A program made the position numbers and the translations under genes. Under the pieces are notes generated by a model. It was not told where the DNA came from. It did no database searches and saw nothing but the letters and a program-made list of their open reading frames with translations. From Chitinophaga pinensis (lineage in GTDB: Bacteria; Bacteroidota; Bacteroidia; UBA7662): 35,618 bases of DNA. Below, piece by piece: positions 19,801-26,730 of the stretch. Where the stretch lies: contig CAMCHJ010000020.1 of assembly GCA_945874665.1 (NCBI GenBank), forward strand, positions 1 to 35,618. The letters are read 5' to 3'. Position 1 is the stretch's first letter. Every line of letters starts with the position of its first letter.

Positions 19801-19897
19801 TGGCTTGTTCGTAGGTACCTACTCATCCATTTTCATTGCCTCGGCCATCGTATTGGACACAGCTAAATTAATGGAGAAGAAGAAGTTGAAGAAGTAA
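16892..19897 (+). CDS. secDF: Protein translocase subunit SecDF (fused)
   Basis: The 1001-residue fusion of SecD and SecF uses the proton-motive force to complete Sec-dependent export on the periplasmic side. The SecD half has a first membrane span (about 8-28), the LGLDLQGG motif near 78-85, a large periplasmic P1 region with a low-complexity Ala/Ser/Lys linker (about 265-310) and five further spans with GMAVDANVLIFERIREEL near 577-594. The SecF half has NLGVDFKGG near 719-727 and GYSINDTVVVYDRLRED near 898-914. Both halves keep the conserved charged residues. The fusion is the usual arrangement in Bacteroidota. A terminator follows directly, so secDF ends its transcript. It should support export of the signal-peptide proteins seen throughout the window. 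Confidence 0.97.
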   Translation: MKSKGLVRSLVIAFALVCIYQLSFTFVSSRVESKAEKFANGDQVAKKAYLDSIADTKVYNLLVRSFTYQQVKEQQLNLGLDLQGGMNVVMEVSVGDVVKALSNYSKDASFVRAMELATERQSNSQLDFVTLFEQAYSEVDPNGKLAAIFATRENQGKIDYNSTNAQVMEVVRAETEDAIDRSFNILRTRIDKFGVTSPNIQRQQGTGRIIIELPGVDNPDRVRRLLQGTAKLEFWETFESGEVLERIFEVNKFLADKQKLESGNKTGSAKAKDSSAVAPGATEKAAENDLLKQLAAADTASATDTGELSMDQARRENPLFNVLSPAIFQGEDGSTRAMEGPVVGTANVRDTAKVNAIFASNEVRALLPRNLKLMWTVKGRGEGNKFIDLVAIKTRSNDERAPLEGDVITDARESIDNFGQVEVSMTMNAEGAKTWRRLTADNLERSIAIVLDDYVYSYPNVKSEISGGMSSISGNFTPEEAKDLANILKAGKLPAPARIVEEAIVGPSLGAEAIQAGLISIISGLLLVLLFMVVYYAKAGIVANVALFANIFFIFGVLASLQAVLTLPGIAGIVLTIGMAVDANVLIFERIREELAKGKALRLGIIDGFKNAYSSIIDANVTTLLTGIILYSFGTGPIRGFATTLIVGILTSLFCALFITRLIIDWYVNKEKPMTFGTPSTLKVFSNLNIDFLSRRKMWYAISGVVIAAGLVSMFTQGFNLGVDFKGGRSYVVEFADGKTSTELRSALTEPFGSAPEVKTFGSDTKFKITTSYKIAENGEEIDNEVAMKLYEGLSTIMTNKIDFETFKAERILSSQKVGPTIADDIKASAIMSIIFSLVIIFVYILIRFRKWNYALGASLALLHDILFVLAIFSLIWPIMPFSMEIDQAFIAALLTIVGYSINDTVVVYDRLREDFSLHHGGDDEKVINGAVNTTFSRTIITALTTILVVFVLFLFGGEVIKGFTFALLIGLFVGTYSSIFIASAIVLDTAKLMEKKKLKK

Positions 19898-19919
19898 TTT
19901 CATCAATTTCAAATAAGCT

Positions 19920-19962
19920 AAAAGGGCTGCCACGTTATGTGAGCAGCCCTTTTGCTTTTTTT
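19920..19962 (+). terminator. Rho-independent terminator after secDF
   Basis: AAAAGGGCTGC and GCAGCCCTTTT pair (11 bp) around a 12-nt loop, followed by GCTTTTTTT. It lies 23 bp after the secDF stop. The A-run on the left also lets it act on minus-strand transcripts ending at 20021. Confidence 0.9.
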
Positions 19963-20020
19963 ATAGAGGACAGGAGGTTCTTAGTTTTTATGCCTCTTTA
20001 TCTCAAGCCGCTATGCTTTT

Positions 20021-21196
20021 TTAAATAACATGCAGCAACAATCCCTTCAAATATTCGCCTTCGGGGTGGTAGATGTTGATGGGGTGGTCGTCGGCCTGCG
20101 ACAAAAGACGTATAATTCGCACTTCGCGACCGGCATCGACCGCGGCGCCGAATACAATTTTGCGAAATAAATCAGCCGTAATGTGCTGCGAGCAGCTGTA
20201 GGTGAAAAGCAAACCGTTGGGCGCAATCTTTTTCATGGCCACCATGTTGAGCTCTTTATAGCCACGGGCGGCATTGTTCACCGCTTTGGCACTTTTGGCA
20301 AAGGCAGGCGGGTCGAGTACAATGAGGTCGTACTTTTCTTCGGTTTGGCGGATGTAATCGAAGCAATCTGCGGCAATGCCCTGGTGCTTGGCTTCGGGGA
20401 AATTGAGGGTAGCAAGGGCCTCTGCACGGGCCACGGCATCTTTTGAAATGTCGACTGAATGCACTTCGGTGGCGCCACCAGCCAAGGCGTACAAACTAAA
20501 GCCTCCTGTATAACTAAAAGCGTTGAGCACTTTTTTACCAGCGCTGTGCTGTTGGGTGAGGGCTCGGTTGTCGCGTTGGTCGATGAAAAAACCAGTCTTT
20601 TGGCCATTTTCAACATCTACCAAAAATTGAATACCGTTTTCGAGCACGGCTATGGGTTGTGCGGCGGGTTCGGTGCGCCAGCCTTTTAGCAGCGAAACGC
20701 CTTCTTGGAACGAAGGATTGTCTTTTTGCTTGAGGTAGATGTGTTTAAAGTCCAACGCCAGTATGCTCTGTTCAATGTCTGCATAAATGTGCTCAATGCC
20801 TTTAATAAGCACTTGCATCACAACCGTTTCACCATACACATCTGCAATGATACCGGGCAAAAAATCACCTTCAGCATGCAGCAAACGGTAACAAGTAGTG
20901 GTTTTGGGGTTGATGATTTGCTGGCGGAGTTGGAAGGCATTCGCCACTTTGGCTTGCCAGTAAGCAGCATCGAAAGCCGGAAAGTTGCTTTTGTTGAAGT
21001 CGAAAATGCGGCAGCTGATCTGGCTCTCGGGCGAATAAAAGCCATGGCCCAACAGTTCACCTTGCTGGTTACATACGGCAACAATTTCTCCATTACTGGC
21101 CTTGGGATGCGTTTTGATGGCGCCACTGAACACCCAAGGATGGCGGTTGAGAATGGAGCGGTCGCGACCGCTTTTGAGGAAGAGTTGTGCGTACAT
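20021..21196 (-). CDS. rlmI: Class I SAM-dependent rRNA methyltransferase (RlmI-like)
   Basis: 391 residues. An N-terminal PUA domain (about 1-75, with HPWVFSGAI) binds RNA. A central linker domain ends in QKTGFFIDQRDNR (199-211), a hallmark of the RlmI/YccW group. The methyltransferase domain has the SAM-binding motif I LNAFSYTGGF (224-233), the acidic VHSVDIS end of strand 2 and the catalytic-loop motif DPPAF (295-299), then TYSCSQH (332-338). RlmI of E. coli makes m5C1962 in 23S rRNA; an equivalent role here is inferred from the family. The gene diverges from the DUF2805 gene across 55 bp and converges with secDF. Confidence 0.92.
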   Translation of the reverse strand: MYAQLFLKSGRDRSILNRHPWVFSGAIKTHPKASNGEIVAVCNQQGELLGHGFYSPESQISCRIFDFNKSNFPAFDAAYWQAKVANAFQLRQQIINPKTTTCYRLLHAEGDFLPGIIADVYGETVVMQVLIKGIEHIYADIEQSILALDFKHIYLKQKDNPSFQEGVSLLKGWRTEPAAQPIAVLENGIQFLVDVENGQKTGFFIDQRDNRALTQQHSAGKKVLNAFSYTGGFSLYALAGGATEVHSVDISKDAVARAEALATLNFPEAKHQGIAADCFDYIRQTEEKYDLIVLDPPAFAKSAKAVNNAARGYKELNMVAMKKIAPNGLLFTYSCSQHITADLFRKIVFGAAVDAGREVRIIRLLSQADDHPINIYHPEGEYLKGLLLHVI

Positions 21197-21251
21197 GCTG
21201 CGAAATTACAAAAAGGAGCAAACCCGCGAGGCAAAAGATTGTTGTAGGTAC

Positions 21252-21530
21252 ATGTTAGCAGCACTGAGCGAGCGCGATGTAGACCGCATTATTGAAATGG
21301 CCTGGGAGGACCGCACCTCATTTGATGCCATTTTTAGGCAGTTTGGTTTGCGCGAACAGGAGGTGATTGCGTTAATGCGACGCGAATTGAAGCCCTCGAG
21401 CTGGCGGCTGTGGCGCGAACGAGCTAAAAAAGTGTCAAACAAGCACGAGGCCAAGCGGTCAGATGAAATAGAAAGATTTAAGTGCACCCGACAGCGCAGC
21501 ATCAGTTTTAATAAGATATCGAAACGCTAG
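21252..21530 (+). CDS. DUF2805/TIGR03643 family small protein
   Basis: 92 residues from the ATG at 21252; a longer frame from 21102 runs antisense through the methyltransferase and is rejected. The core SERDVDRIIEMAWEDRTSFD, followed by AIFRQFGLREQEVIALMRRELKP and SSWRLWRER, is the diagnostic pattern of the TIGR03643 family, a helical helix-turn-helix-like protein. The basic C-terminal tail (KKVSNKHEAKRSDE...) fits a nucleic-acid-binding role, but this is inference; the family has no assigned function that I know of. It is divergently arranged with rlmI. Confidence 0.9.
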   Translation: MLAALSERDVDRIIEMAWEDRTSFDAIFRQFGLREQEVIALMRRELKPSSWRLWRERAKKVSNKHEAKRSDEIERFKCTRQRSISFNKISKR

Positions 21531-21579
21531 GTTTTACAGTAATTGCGCATGCTGAGCTAATTCTTGCTAATTTGGCTCC

Positions 21580-22596
21580 ATGCGATTCGTGTATTTTATA
21601 ATTTTTATTTTTGGATGTAGTGAGGCGTTAGCACAAACCAGGACATCCGTGGGTGTAACCACCAACATTAGAGCCCTAGCGGTGAACGATTCTTTGCATT
21701 GGTGGTTCGGGGGCAGCGGTGGTTGGCTGGGGCACACGGCCGATGGCGGCAAAAGTTGGGAATTGCGGCAGCCAGCGGGTTCGGCGGTAGACTTTAGAAG
21801 CATGCATGCCTTTAATCAGCAAGAGGCAGTAGCAGCCATTGCGGGACAACCCGCTCAAATTTACCGCACCCATGATGGCGGAAAACGGTGGGAGCTGGTG
21901 CACTGGCTTAATGACACCACTGCGTTTATAGATGCCATTGGGTTTTGGAACGCGCAAGACGGCCTGCTGTTTGGTGATCCGCTGCCAGATGGTAAAATGT
22001 TGCTTCTGCAAACCAGCGATGGCGGTCGAAGCTGGGAGGCGATGCCCGATAGCAGTCGGCCGAAACTCTACCCAGGCGAAGCAGCCTTTGCAGCCAGCGG
22101 TACGGCCATGCAGTGTGTTGGCGACAGTACGGTTGTAATTGTGAGCGGTGGCAGTGTAAGTAGGTTTTGGTTCAGTCATAACCGTGGGCGCAGCTGGCAG
22201 GTAGTAGTAAATGAACCAATGCAGGCTGGTCTACCCAGCCAAGGTGCCTTTTCGGTGGCTCACAACCAAGCTGACAGTAGTTGGTTAGTAGTTGGTGGTG
22301 ATTACCTGCGGGAGCAGGAGTTATCAGGAAACATAGGCATACTCAATAAGAACAAATGGTTATCGCCTAAATACCCACCAAGAGGTTATCGCGAGTGTGT
22401 TATTATGCTAAATGTAGGCGCATGGATAGCAACCGGTCCCGCGGGCAGCGATGTCAGCTGGGACGCTGGCAATACTTGGGTGCCTTTCAATGATGAAAAT
22501 GGCATGCATGTAGCAAAACCCATCGGCTTCGGTGGTTTGTTGCTGGCAGGGAAGGGTGGTAGCTTACTGCGCTATACACTCCTTCATAAACCTTGA
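21580..22596 (+). CDS. Secreted YCF48/BNR-like beta-propeller protein
   Basis: 338 residues with signal MRFVYFIIFIFGCSEALAQ. Repeated blades carry the BNR/Asp-box-like pattern (TADGGKSWELR, THDGGKRWELV, TSDGGRSWEAM, SHNRGRSWQVV, SWDAGNTWVPF), as in the YCF48/HCF136 and sortilin-type propellers. These usually bind proteins or glycans; some are annotated as oxidoreductases in Bacteroidota without a redox motif, and none is seen here. At least five Asp-box blades are visible, so a six- or seven-bladed propeller filling the chain is likely. A TAATTTG string just before the ATG may be part of its promoter. Confidence 0.85.
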   Translation: MRFVYFIIFIFGCSEALAQTRTSVGVTTNIRALAVNDSLHWWFGGSGGWLGHTADGGKSWELRQPAGSAVDFRSMHAFNQQEAVAAIAGQPAQIYRTHDGGKRWELVHWLNDTTAFIDAIGFWNAQDGLLFGDPLPDGKMLLLQTSDGGRSWEAMPDSSRPKLYPGEAAFAASGTAMQCVGDSTVVIVSGGSVSRFWFSHNRGRSWQVVVNEPMQAGLPSQGAFSVAHNQADSSWLVVGGDYLREQELSGNIGILNKNKWLSPKYPPRGYRECVIMLNVGAWIATGPAGSDVSWDAGNTWVPFNDENGMHVAKPIGFGGLLLAGKGGSLLRYTLLHKP

Positions 22597-22678
22597 GTCC
22601 ATGCTTATTTTCAAGCCCTTTAATGCGCCTTTTCTTGCTTCATAGGTTAATTGAAATGATTTTTCATTAATTTCGAGC

Positions 22679-23590
22679 ATGGCAGAAGAACTCTCGCTCG
22701 AACAACTGGCAGCTTTTGATAACCTCGAATTTTTGGCTAGTCAAGTGGTCGAAGGTTTTATTACTGGTCTTCATAAAAGTCCATACCACGGCTTTTCGGT
22801 AGAGTTTAGTGAGCACCGCATGTACAATACGGGCGAATCGACCCGCAACATCGACTGGAAACTCTACGCCCGCACCGATAAATACTTTGTGAAGCGCTAC
22901 GAGGAGGAAACCAATCTCCGTTGTCAATTGGTAATCGATACGTCGGGTTCGATGTATTTCCCCGAGGACAGCGCCAGCAAGCTGCGTTTTTCAGTCTATG
23001 CCGCCGCCGCCTTGCTGCAGCTCTTCAAACGCCAGCGCGATGCCGTGGGACTCACCACTTTTAGCGAGCAGGTTGACTTAAGTTTGAAGTCCCGCAGCAA
23101 TCCCGCGCACCACAAACTGCTGCTATCGGAGCTCGAGAAGCTTCTCAACAGCGCGCGCAATCAGCGTGGCACGCGCGCCATCACCGCCTTACACGAAATT
23201 GCCGAAACCACCCACAACCGCTCTCTGGTCATTATTTTTAGCGATATGTTTGAACCGGGCGCGCATGCCGACGCCCTTTTTGCTGCCCTGCAGCACTTGC
23301 GCTACAACAAACATGAAGTATTGCTATTTCACGTACTCGATGCGCCGCACGAAATGGCTTTTGAATACGACAACCGCCCACATGTGTTCATTGACATGGA
23401 AAGCGGGGAGGAGCTCAAGCTCAATCCGGTAGCAATTCAGCAAGCTTATCGCGAAAAAGCAGCTTCCTTCAAACAGGAACTGCTGCTCAAATGCGGTCAG
23501 TTTAAAATCGATTTTGTGGAGGCCGACATCAGCCAAGGGCTCAACCAAATACTGCTCCCTTACCTGCTAAAGCGCAGTAAGATGTATTAA
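22679..23590 (+). CDS. DUF58 domain protein (vWA-like)
   Basis: 303 residues. The DUF58 signature GESTRNIDWKLYARTDKYFVKRYEEE (from residue 52) is followed by a von Willebrand A-like domain with the metal-site motif DTSGSM (87-92) and a later IIFSDMFEPG segment. DUF58 proteins normally lie next to MoxR-type AAA+ ATPases in batI-type operons and are linked to envelope stress or protein assembly. No moxR or other bat gene is present in this window, so here it stands alone. No membrane span is evident. Its stop codon shares the TTAA tetranucleotide with the stop of the convergent minus-strand gene. Confidence 0.92.
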   Translation: MAEELSLEQLAAFDNLEFLASQVVEGFITGLHKSPYHGFSVEFSEHRMYNTGESTRNIDWKLYARTDKYFVKRYEEETNLRCQLVIDTSGSMYFPEDSASKLRFSVYAAAALLQLFKRQRDAVGLTTFSEQVDLSLKSRSNPAHHKLLLSELEKLLNSARNQRGTRAITALHEIAETTHNRSLVIIFSDMFEPGAHADALFAALQHLRYNKHEVLLFHVLDAPHEMAFEYDNRPHVFIDMESGEELKLNPVAIQQAYREKAASFKQELLLKCGQFKIDFVEADISQGLNQILLPYLLKRSKMY

Positions 23591-24012
23591 ATTTGGTGAA
23601 TGCGGCGGGTTTCTGGCGCGACAGGGACCACTTCTTCCTCCAAATCATCCGCTTGCCGGCACTTTATCCAGCGGTTTTTAATGGTGATTCCAAATACGCC
23701 TAACTCACGGGTGCGTGCCCTGAGCTTTACAGTAAGCTGTTTCAGCGAGCGGGTTTCAAACTGCATGCGGCTGCCATCATTGCCTATAATTTCGCCTTGG
23801 AGGATGCGCAATTGGCCGTTGCAATAGCCTGTTTCTGTAAAAATTAGCTTTACCCCGCGTTTATTGAGCTTTTGGATGAGGGCGTCGAGTTCTTCGGGAC
23901 TGTAAAAGGAGTTGATTTGAAACGCGATGATCTCGTTTTTTGGGGTGCTTTTTTGCTGCGCCGTCGCAAAAATCGGCAAGCAAAGCAGGCAGAAAAGCAA
24001 AAAGGATTTCAT
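23587..24012 (-). CDS. Small periplasmic protein of unknown function
   Basis: 141 residues with signal peptide MKSFLLFCLLCLPIFATAQ. The mature part has a strand/helix pattern (IIAFQINSFYSPEELDALIQKLNKRGVKLIF, then LRILQGEIIGND), reminiscent of the small repeat domains found after M56/BlaR1-type peptidases in Bacteroidota; this is a loose pattern match only. Its end is charged (DDLEEEVVP). It lies 13 bp after the esterase gene and is probably the last gene of the lptG operon. It overlaps the DUF58 gene tail-to-tail by 4 bp. Confidence 0.75.
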   Translation of the reverse strand: MKSFLLFCLLCLPIFATAQQKSTPKNEIIAFQINSFYSPEELDALIQKLNKRGVKLIFTETGYCNGQLRILQGEIIGNDGSRMQFETRSLKQLTVKLRARTRELGVFGITIKNRWIKCRQADDLEEEVVPVAPETRRIHQI

Positions 24013-24025
24013 ATCACGAATCTAA

Positions 24026-24688
24026 TTAAATTGCTAACAAGCTGGCAAGCACTTCTGATTTTAATTGCAAGAGGGCTTCGTCGGTTATTTCATGGGCACC
24101 TGAAAAGGGCAAATACCGCAAGCCAGCATGCATGGTGCGATAACGTTGCAAAGTGCTTTCCAATTGTGCGCCCGATAAAAATGGATCAGCATCGCCATAC
24201 GCCAACCAAACGGGTACACTGCTGGTGGGTAATTCGGCCTTTAAATCAGCTGGAAAGATAGCTGACCACAACACCAAAGCTGCTATTTTCGAAGGATGCT
24301 CCACCCCATAGCGGGCCGCCGTGGCACCTCCCTGCGAAAATCCGAGCAAGAGGATGCGGGCTTGAGGCATGTCGTGCTTGATTTTGGCCACCACCTGCTC
24401 CAAGTAGCTTAAGTAATCTTGTATTTCGTGCTGCCGCTGCTCTTTGGTCATCCAGCTGGCGCCCACGCGGCCACTGTTGCCTTGCAGGTAGAAGCGCGAT
24501 AAGCCTTCGGGCGCTAAAACCACTGTTTGTGTATCGACTAGAGGTGCAAATTTCTGCACCCAATAAGCGGGATTTTGGCCGTAACCATGCAGCGCCAACC
24601 ATACAAACTTCGTTTGCGACGAGGCTGATCCCAATTGGTACAGATGCGCGGTGCGTTTTACCTCAAGGCTGTGCAGCGAAGGTTCCAA
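24026..24688 (-). CDS. Alpha/beta hydrolase, phospholipase/carboxylesterase family
   Basis: 220 residues with no signal peptide, so probably cytoplasmic. The oxyanion-hole region is LALHGYGQNP (31-40). The nucleophile elbow is GFSQG (116-120, Ser118), with Asp168 (in GDADPF) and His199 (in SGAHE) completing a plausible catalytic triad. The length and spacing fit the carboxylesterase/thioesterase family (YpfH/Est-type). Substrates in this family are short acyl esters or lysophospholipids; which one cannot be told. It overlaps the DMT transporter gene by 26 bp, so translation is probably coupled. Confidence 0.88.
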   Translation of the reverse strand: MEPSLHSLEVKRTAHLYQLGSASSQTKFVWLALHGYGQNPAYWVQKFAPLVDTQTVVLAPEGLSRFYLQGNSGRVGASWMTKEQRQHEIQDYLSYLEQVVAKIKHDMPQARILLLGFSQGGATAARYGVEHPSKIAALVLWSAIFPADLKAELPTSSVPVWLAYGDADPFLSGAQLESTLQRYRTMHAGLRYLPFSGAHEITDEALLQLKSEVLASLLAI

Positions 24689-25580
24689 TTTTTTCGGATT
24701 TTTTGCGGTAGTAGTGCTTCAGGATGGCGTTGGCAAAGAGGGTGCCGAGAATCACGGCGGTGCCCACGTAGAACTGCCCCGTCATTTTTTCGCTCTCCCC
24801 AAATATAAAATAGGCGAGAATAATGCCGTAGATGGGTTCCATGTTGACCGACAAAACAAAGGTGTACGGCGTGATTTTGCGCATGAGGCGGATGCTGGCA
24901 ATGAAGGGATAGGCTGTGCAAACGATCGCCAAAATGCTCAAGTAAGTGAGGTCGCTGCCGCTCAGGGCATAACTGCCGCTGGCATAGCCCGTGCCAAGGA
25001 GCAATAGAATAGAAAGGCCAATGACCCCGCCCGCCATTTCGTACACCGACACCACAGAGGCGTTGTATTTTTGGGCAAATTGGCCGTTAATGACTGCGAA
25101 AAGGGCGGATAAGGCGGCGCTAAAAATAGCGGTGAGCATGCCGGCCAGGTAAGCCGACTCAAAGCTAAAAATCAGGTACAGTCCCACGATGGCCACCACC
25201 CCCAACAACAACTCGTACCAAATCACCTTGCGTTTGTAAAGCAGCGGCTCGAAAATGGAGGCAAAAAAAGCACCCGACGAAAAACAAGCCAGCGTTACCG
25301 AAACGTTCGAGATTTTGATGGCGTGGTAAAAAGTTACCCAATGCGCGGCGATGATCAGTCCCGTGCCGGCCAATTGTAATTGTGTTTTGCGCGGTAAGCT
25401 GAGCACGGCCTTGCTGTAGCGTGCAAAAATATACACCGCCACCAAGGCCAAAATCATGCGGTACCACACCAGTTGGAGGGCTTCGAGACTAATGAGCTTG
25501 CCCAAAATGGCGGTAAATCCCCAAATAAAAACGACGAAATGCAGCTCAATGAGAGCCGACTGGTTATTTTGGCGCAACAC
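24663..25580 (-). CDS. DMT superfamily transporter (EamA)
   Basis: 305 residues from a GTG at 25580, with about ten hydrophobic spans arranged as two EamA repeats (first repeat with FVVFIWGFTAILGKL, second opening near YELLLGVVAIVGLYL). The conserved EPIYGIILAYFIFGE near 245-260 is a typical EamA motif. Members export or import small metabolites (amino acids, purines, nucleotide sugars); the substrate is unknown. Its start overlaps the end of lptG by 17 bp and its end overlaps the esterase by 26 bp. The C-terminus is Lys/Arg-rich (YYRKKSEK), consistent with a cytoplasmic end. Confidence 0.9.
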   Translation of the reverse strand: MLRQNNQSALIELHFVVFIWGFTAILGKLISLEALQLVWYRMILALVAVYIFARYSKAVLSLPRKTQLQLAGTGLIIAAHWVTFYHAIKISNVSVTLACFSSGAFFASIFEPLLYKRKVIWYELLLGVVAIVGLYLIFSFESAYLAGMLTAIFSAALSALFAVINGQFAQKYNASVVSVYEMAGGVIGLSILLLLGTGYASGSYALSGSDLTYLSILAIVCTAYPFIASIRLMRKITPYTFVLSVNMEPIYGIILAYFIFGESEKMTGQFYVGTAVILGTLFANAILKHYYRKKSEKIGTFAAQP

Positions 25581-26646
25581 GGTAGAGGTAGAGGGCTAGA
25601 AGTCCGAAAATAAAGTTTGGGGTCCAGGAGGCCAACATTGGCGGCAGATTGCCCTTGATGGCAAATGTAAGCGAAAATCGGATCATCATGATGTAGATGA
25701 AACAAAGACCTACTCCAATGCCGAGTTGCAGTCCGATGCCGCCACGCACCTTCCGCGACGACAAACTAACGCCCATCAAAGTGAGGATAAAGGCCGCAAA
25801 AGGAATAGAAATGCGGTTGTGTTTTTCGATCAAATAAGGCTCGATACCCGCATTGCCCTTGAGCTCTTCCCGCGCAATGAGCTCGTCGAGTTCGCGGTTG
25901 TTAAGCAGGGCGGCGTCTTCTATGAGCGGGCGACTAAAATCTTGGGGGGTAAAACCCATGGCCGAGTCTATGTTGGATAAATAGGTGATGCTTTCTTCCT
26001 GGTCGGAGGGCATATTGCGTAACATACAGCCTTCCATGTGCCATTTTTGGGTTTCGCTACGCCATACGATGCGGTCACACATGAGTTTGGAACTGAGGCG
26101 GCCGGTGCGCAAATCTTCGAGGGTGAATCTAAAGCCAGCACTATCGGGCGAGGAATAGGTTTCGAGGTAGGCGAGTTCGCCGGGGCGAATTTGAAAATGG
26201 ATATTCCGCTTGTTGTAGTAATAGGTGTCTCGAATGTACTTATTCTCAAATTCGATGCGCGTTTTATTTGCTGGCGGCAACACCCAGCTGGCTAAAAACC
26301 AATTGGTGAGTCCAATAAAGCCCGCCGCTACCATGTACGGCAATAAAATCCTTTTAAACTCCACGCCACTGCTTAAAATCGCCACAAACTCACTTTTGGA
26401 GGCCAGTTTCGAGGTGAAAAAAATAACGGTGATGAAGGTGAAAAGCGGACTAAAAAGGTTTGAATAATAGGGAATGAAATTGAGGTAGTAGTCGAGCAAA
26501 ATCTCCTTCATCGGGGCATTCCTGCTCAGCATGCCATCGATTTTTTCGGTTAAGTCAAAAACCACCGCAAGGGCCACAAAAATGCCGATAGCAAAGATGT
26601 AGCTGCCGATGAATTTTTTAATGATGTACCAATCAAGTATCTTCAT
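25564..26646 (-). CDS. lptG: LPS export permease LptF/LptG (YjgP/YjgQ family)
   Basis: 360 residues. Three spans at the N-terminus (from MKILDWYIIKKFIGSYIFAIGI) and three at the C-terminus (from about residue 270) flank a periplasmic beta-jellyroll (about 130-240, with FQIRPGELAYLE and WHMEGCML strands), the layout of LptF/LptG. With the LptB ATPase such permeases extract lipopolysaccharide from the inner membrane and feed the LptC-A-D bridge. Pattern and length favour LptG but LptF cannot be excluded. The ATG at 26646 lies 7 nt after a perfect -7 box. It heads an overlapping four-gene operon with the DMT transporter, an esterase and a small periplasmic protein. Confidence 0.9.
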   Translation of the reverse strand: MKILDWYIIKKFIGSYIFAIGIFVALAVVFDLTEKIDGMLSRNAPMKEILLDYYLNFIPYYSNLFSPLFTFITVIFFTSKLASKSEFVAILSSGVEFKRILLPYMVAAGFIGLTNWFLASWVLPPANKTRIEFENKYIRDTYYYNKRNIHFQIRPGELAYLETYSSPDSAGFRFTLEDLRTGRLSSKLMCDRIVWRSETQKWHMEGCMLRNMPSDQEESITYLSNIDSAMGFTPQDFSRPLIEDAALLNNRELDELIAREELKGNAGIEPYLIEKHNRISIPFAAFILTLMGVSLSSRKVRGGIGLQLGIGVGLCFIYIMMIRFSLTFAIKGNLPPMLASWTPNFIFGLLALYLYRVAPK

Positions 26647-26653
26647 GCTTGGG

Positions 26654-26661
26654 CAAAGATA
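26654..26661 (-). promoter_or_regulatory. -7 promoter box (TATCTTTG) of lptG operon
   Basis: The minus-strand TATCTTTG matches TAnnTTTG exactly. A TTG lies 16 nt upstream, shorter than the usual 19. Transcription would start about 3-5 nt before the ATG, giving an almost leaderless mRNA. Confidence 0.5.
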
Positions 26662-26730
26662 AGGGTCTGTTGCGGTTCAATAGCTTTTTACGCGCAAAGG
26701 CCTCAAGAATTGCCCTCGAAGGATTTTATC

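Noticed and set aside
21102-21251. N-terminal extension of the DUF2805 frame
   Set aside because: The extra 50 codons are antisense to the RlmI-like gene; the family pattern starts right after the ATG at 21252.
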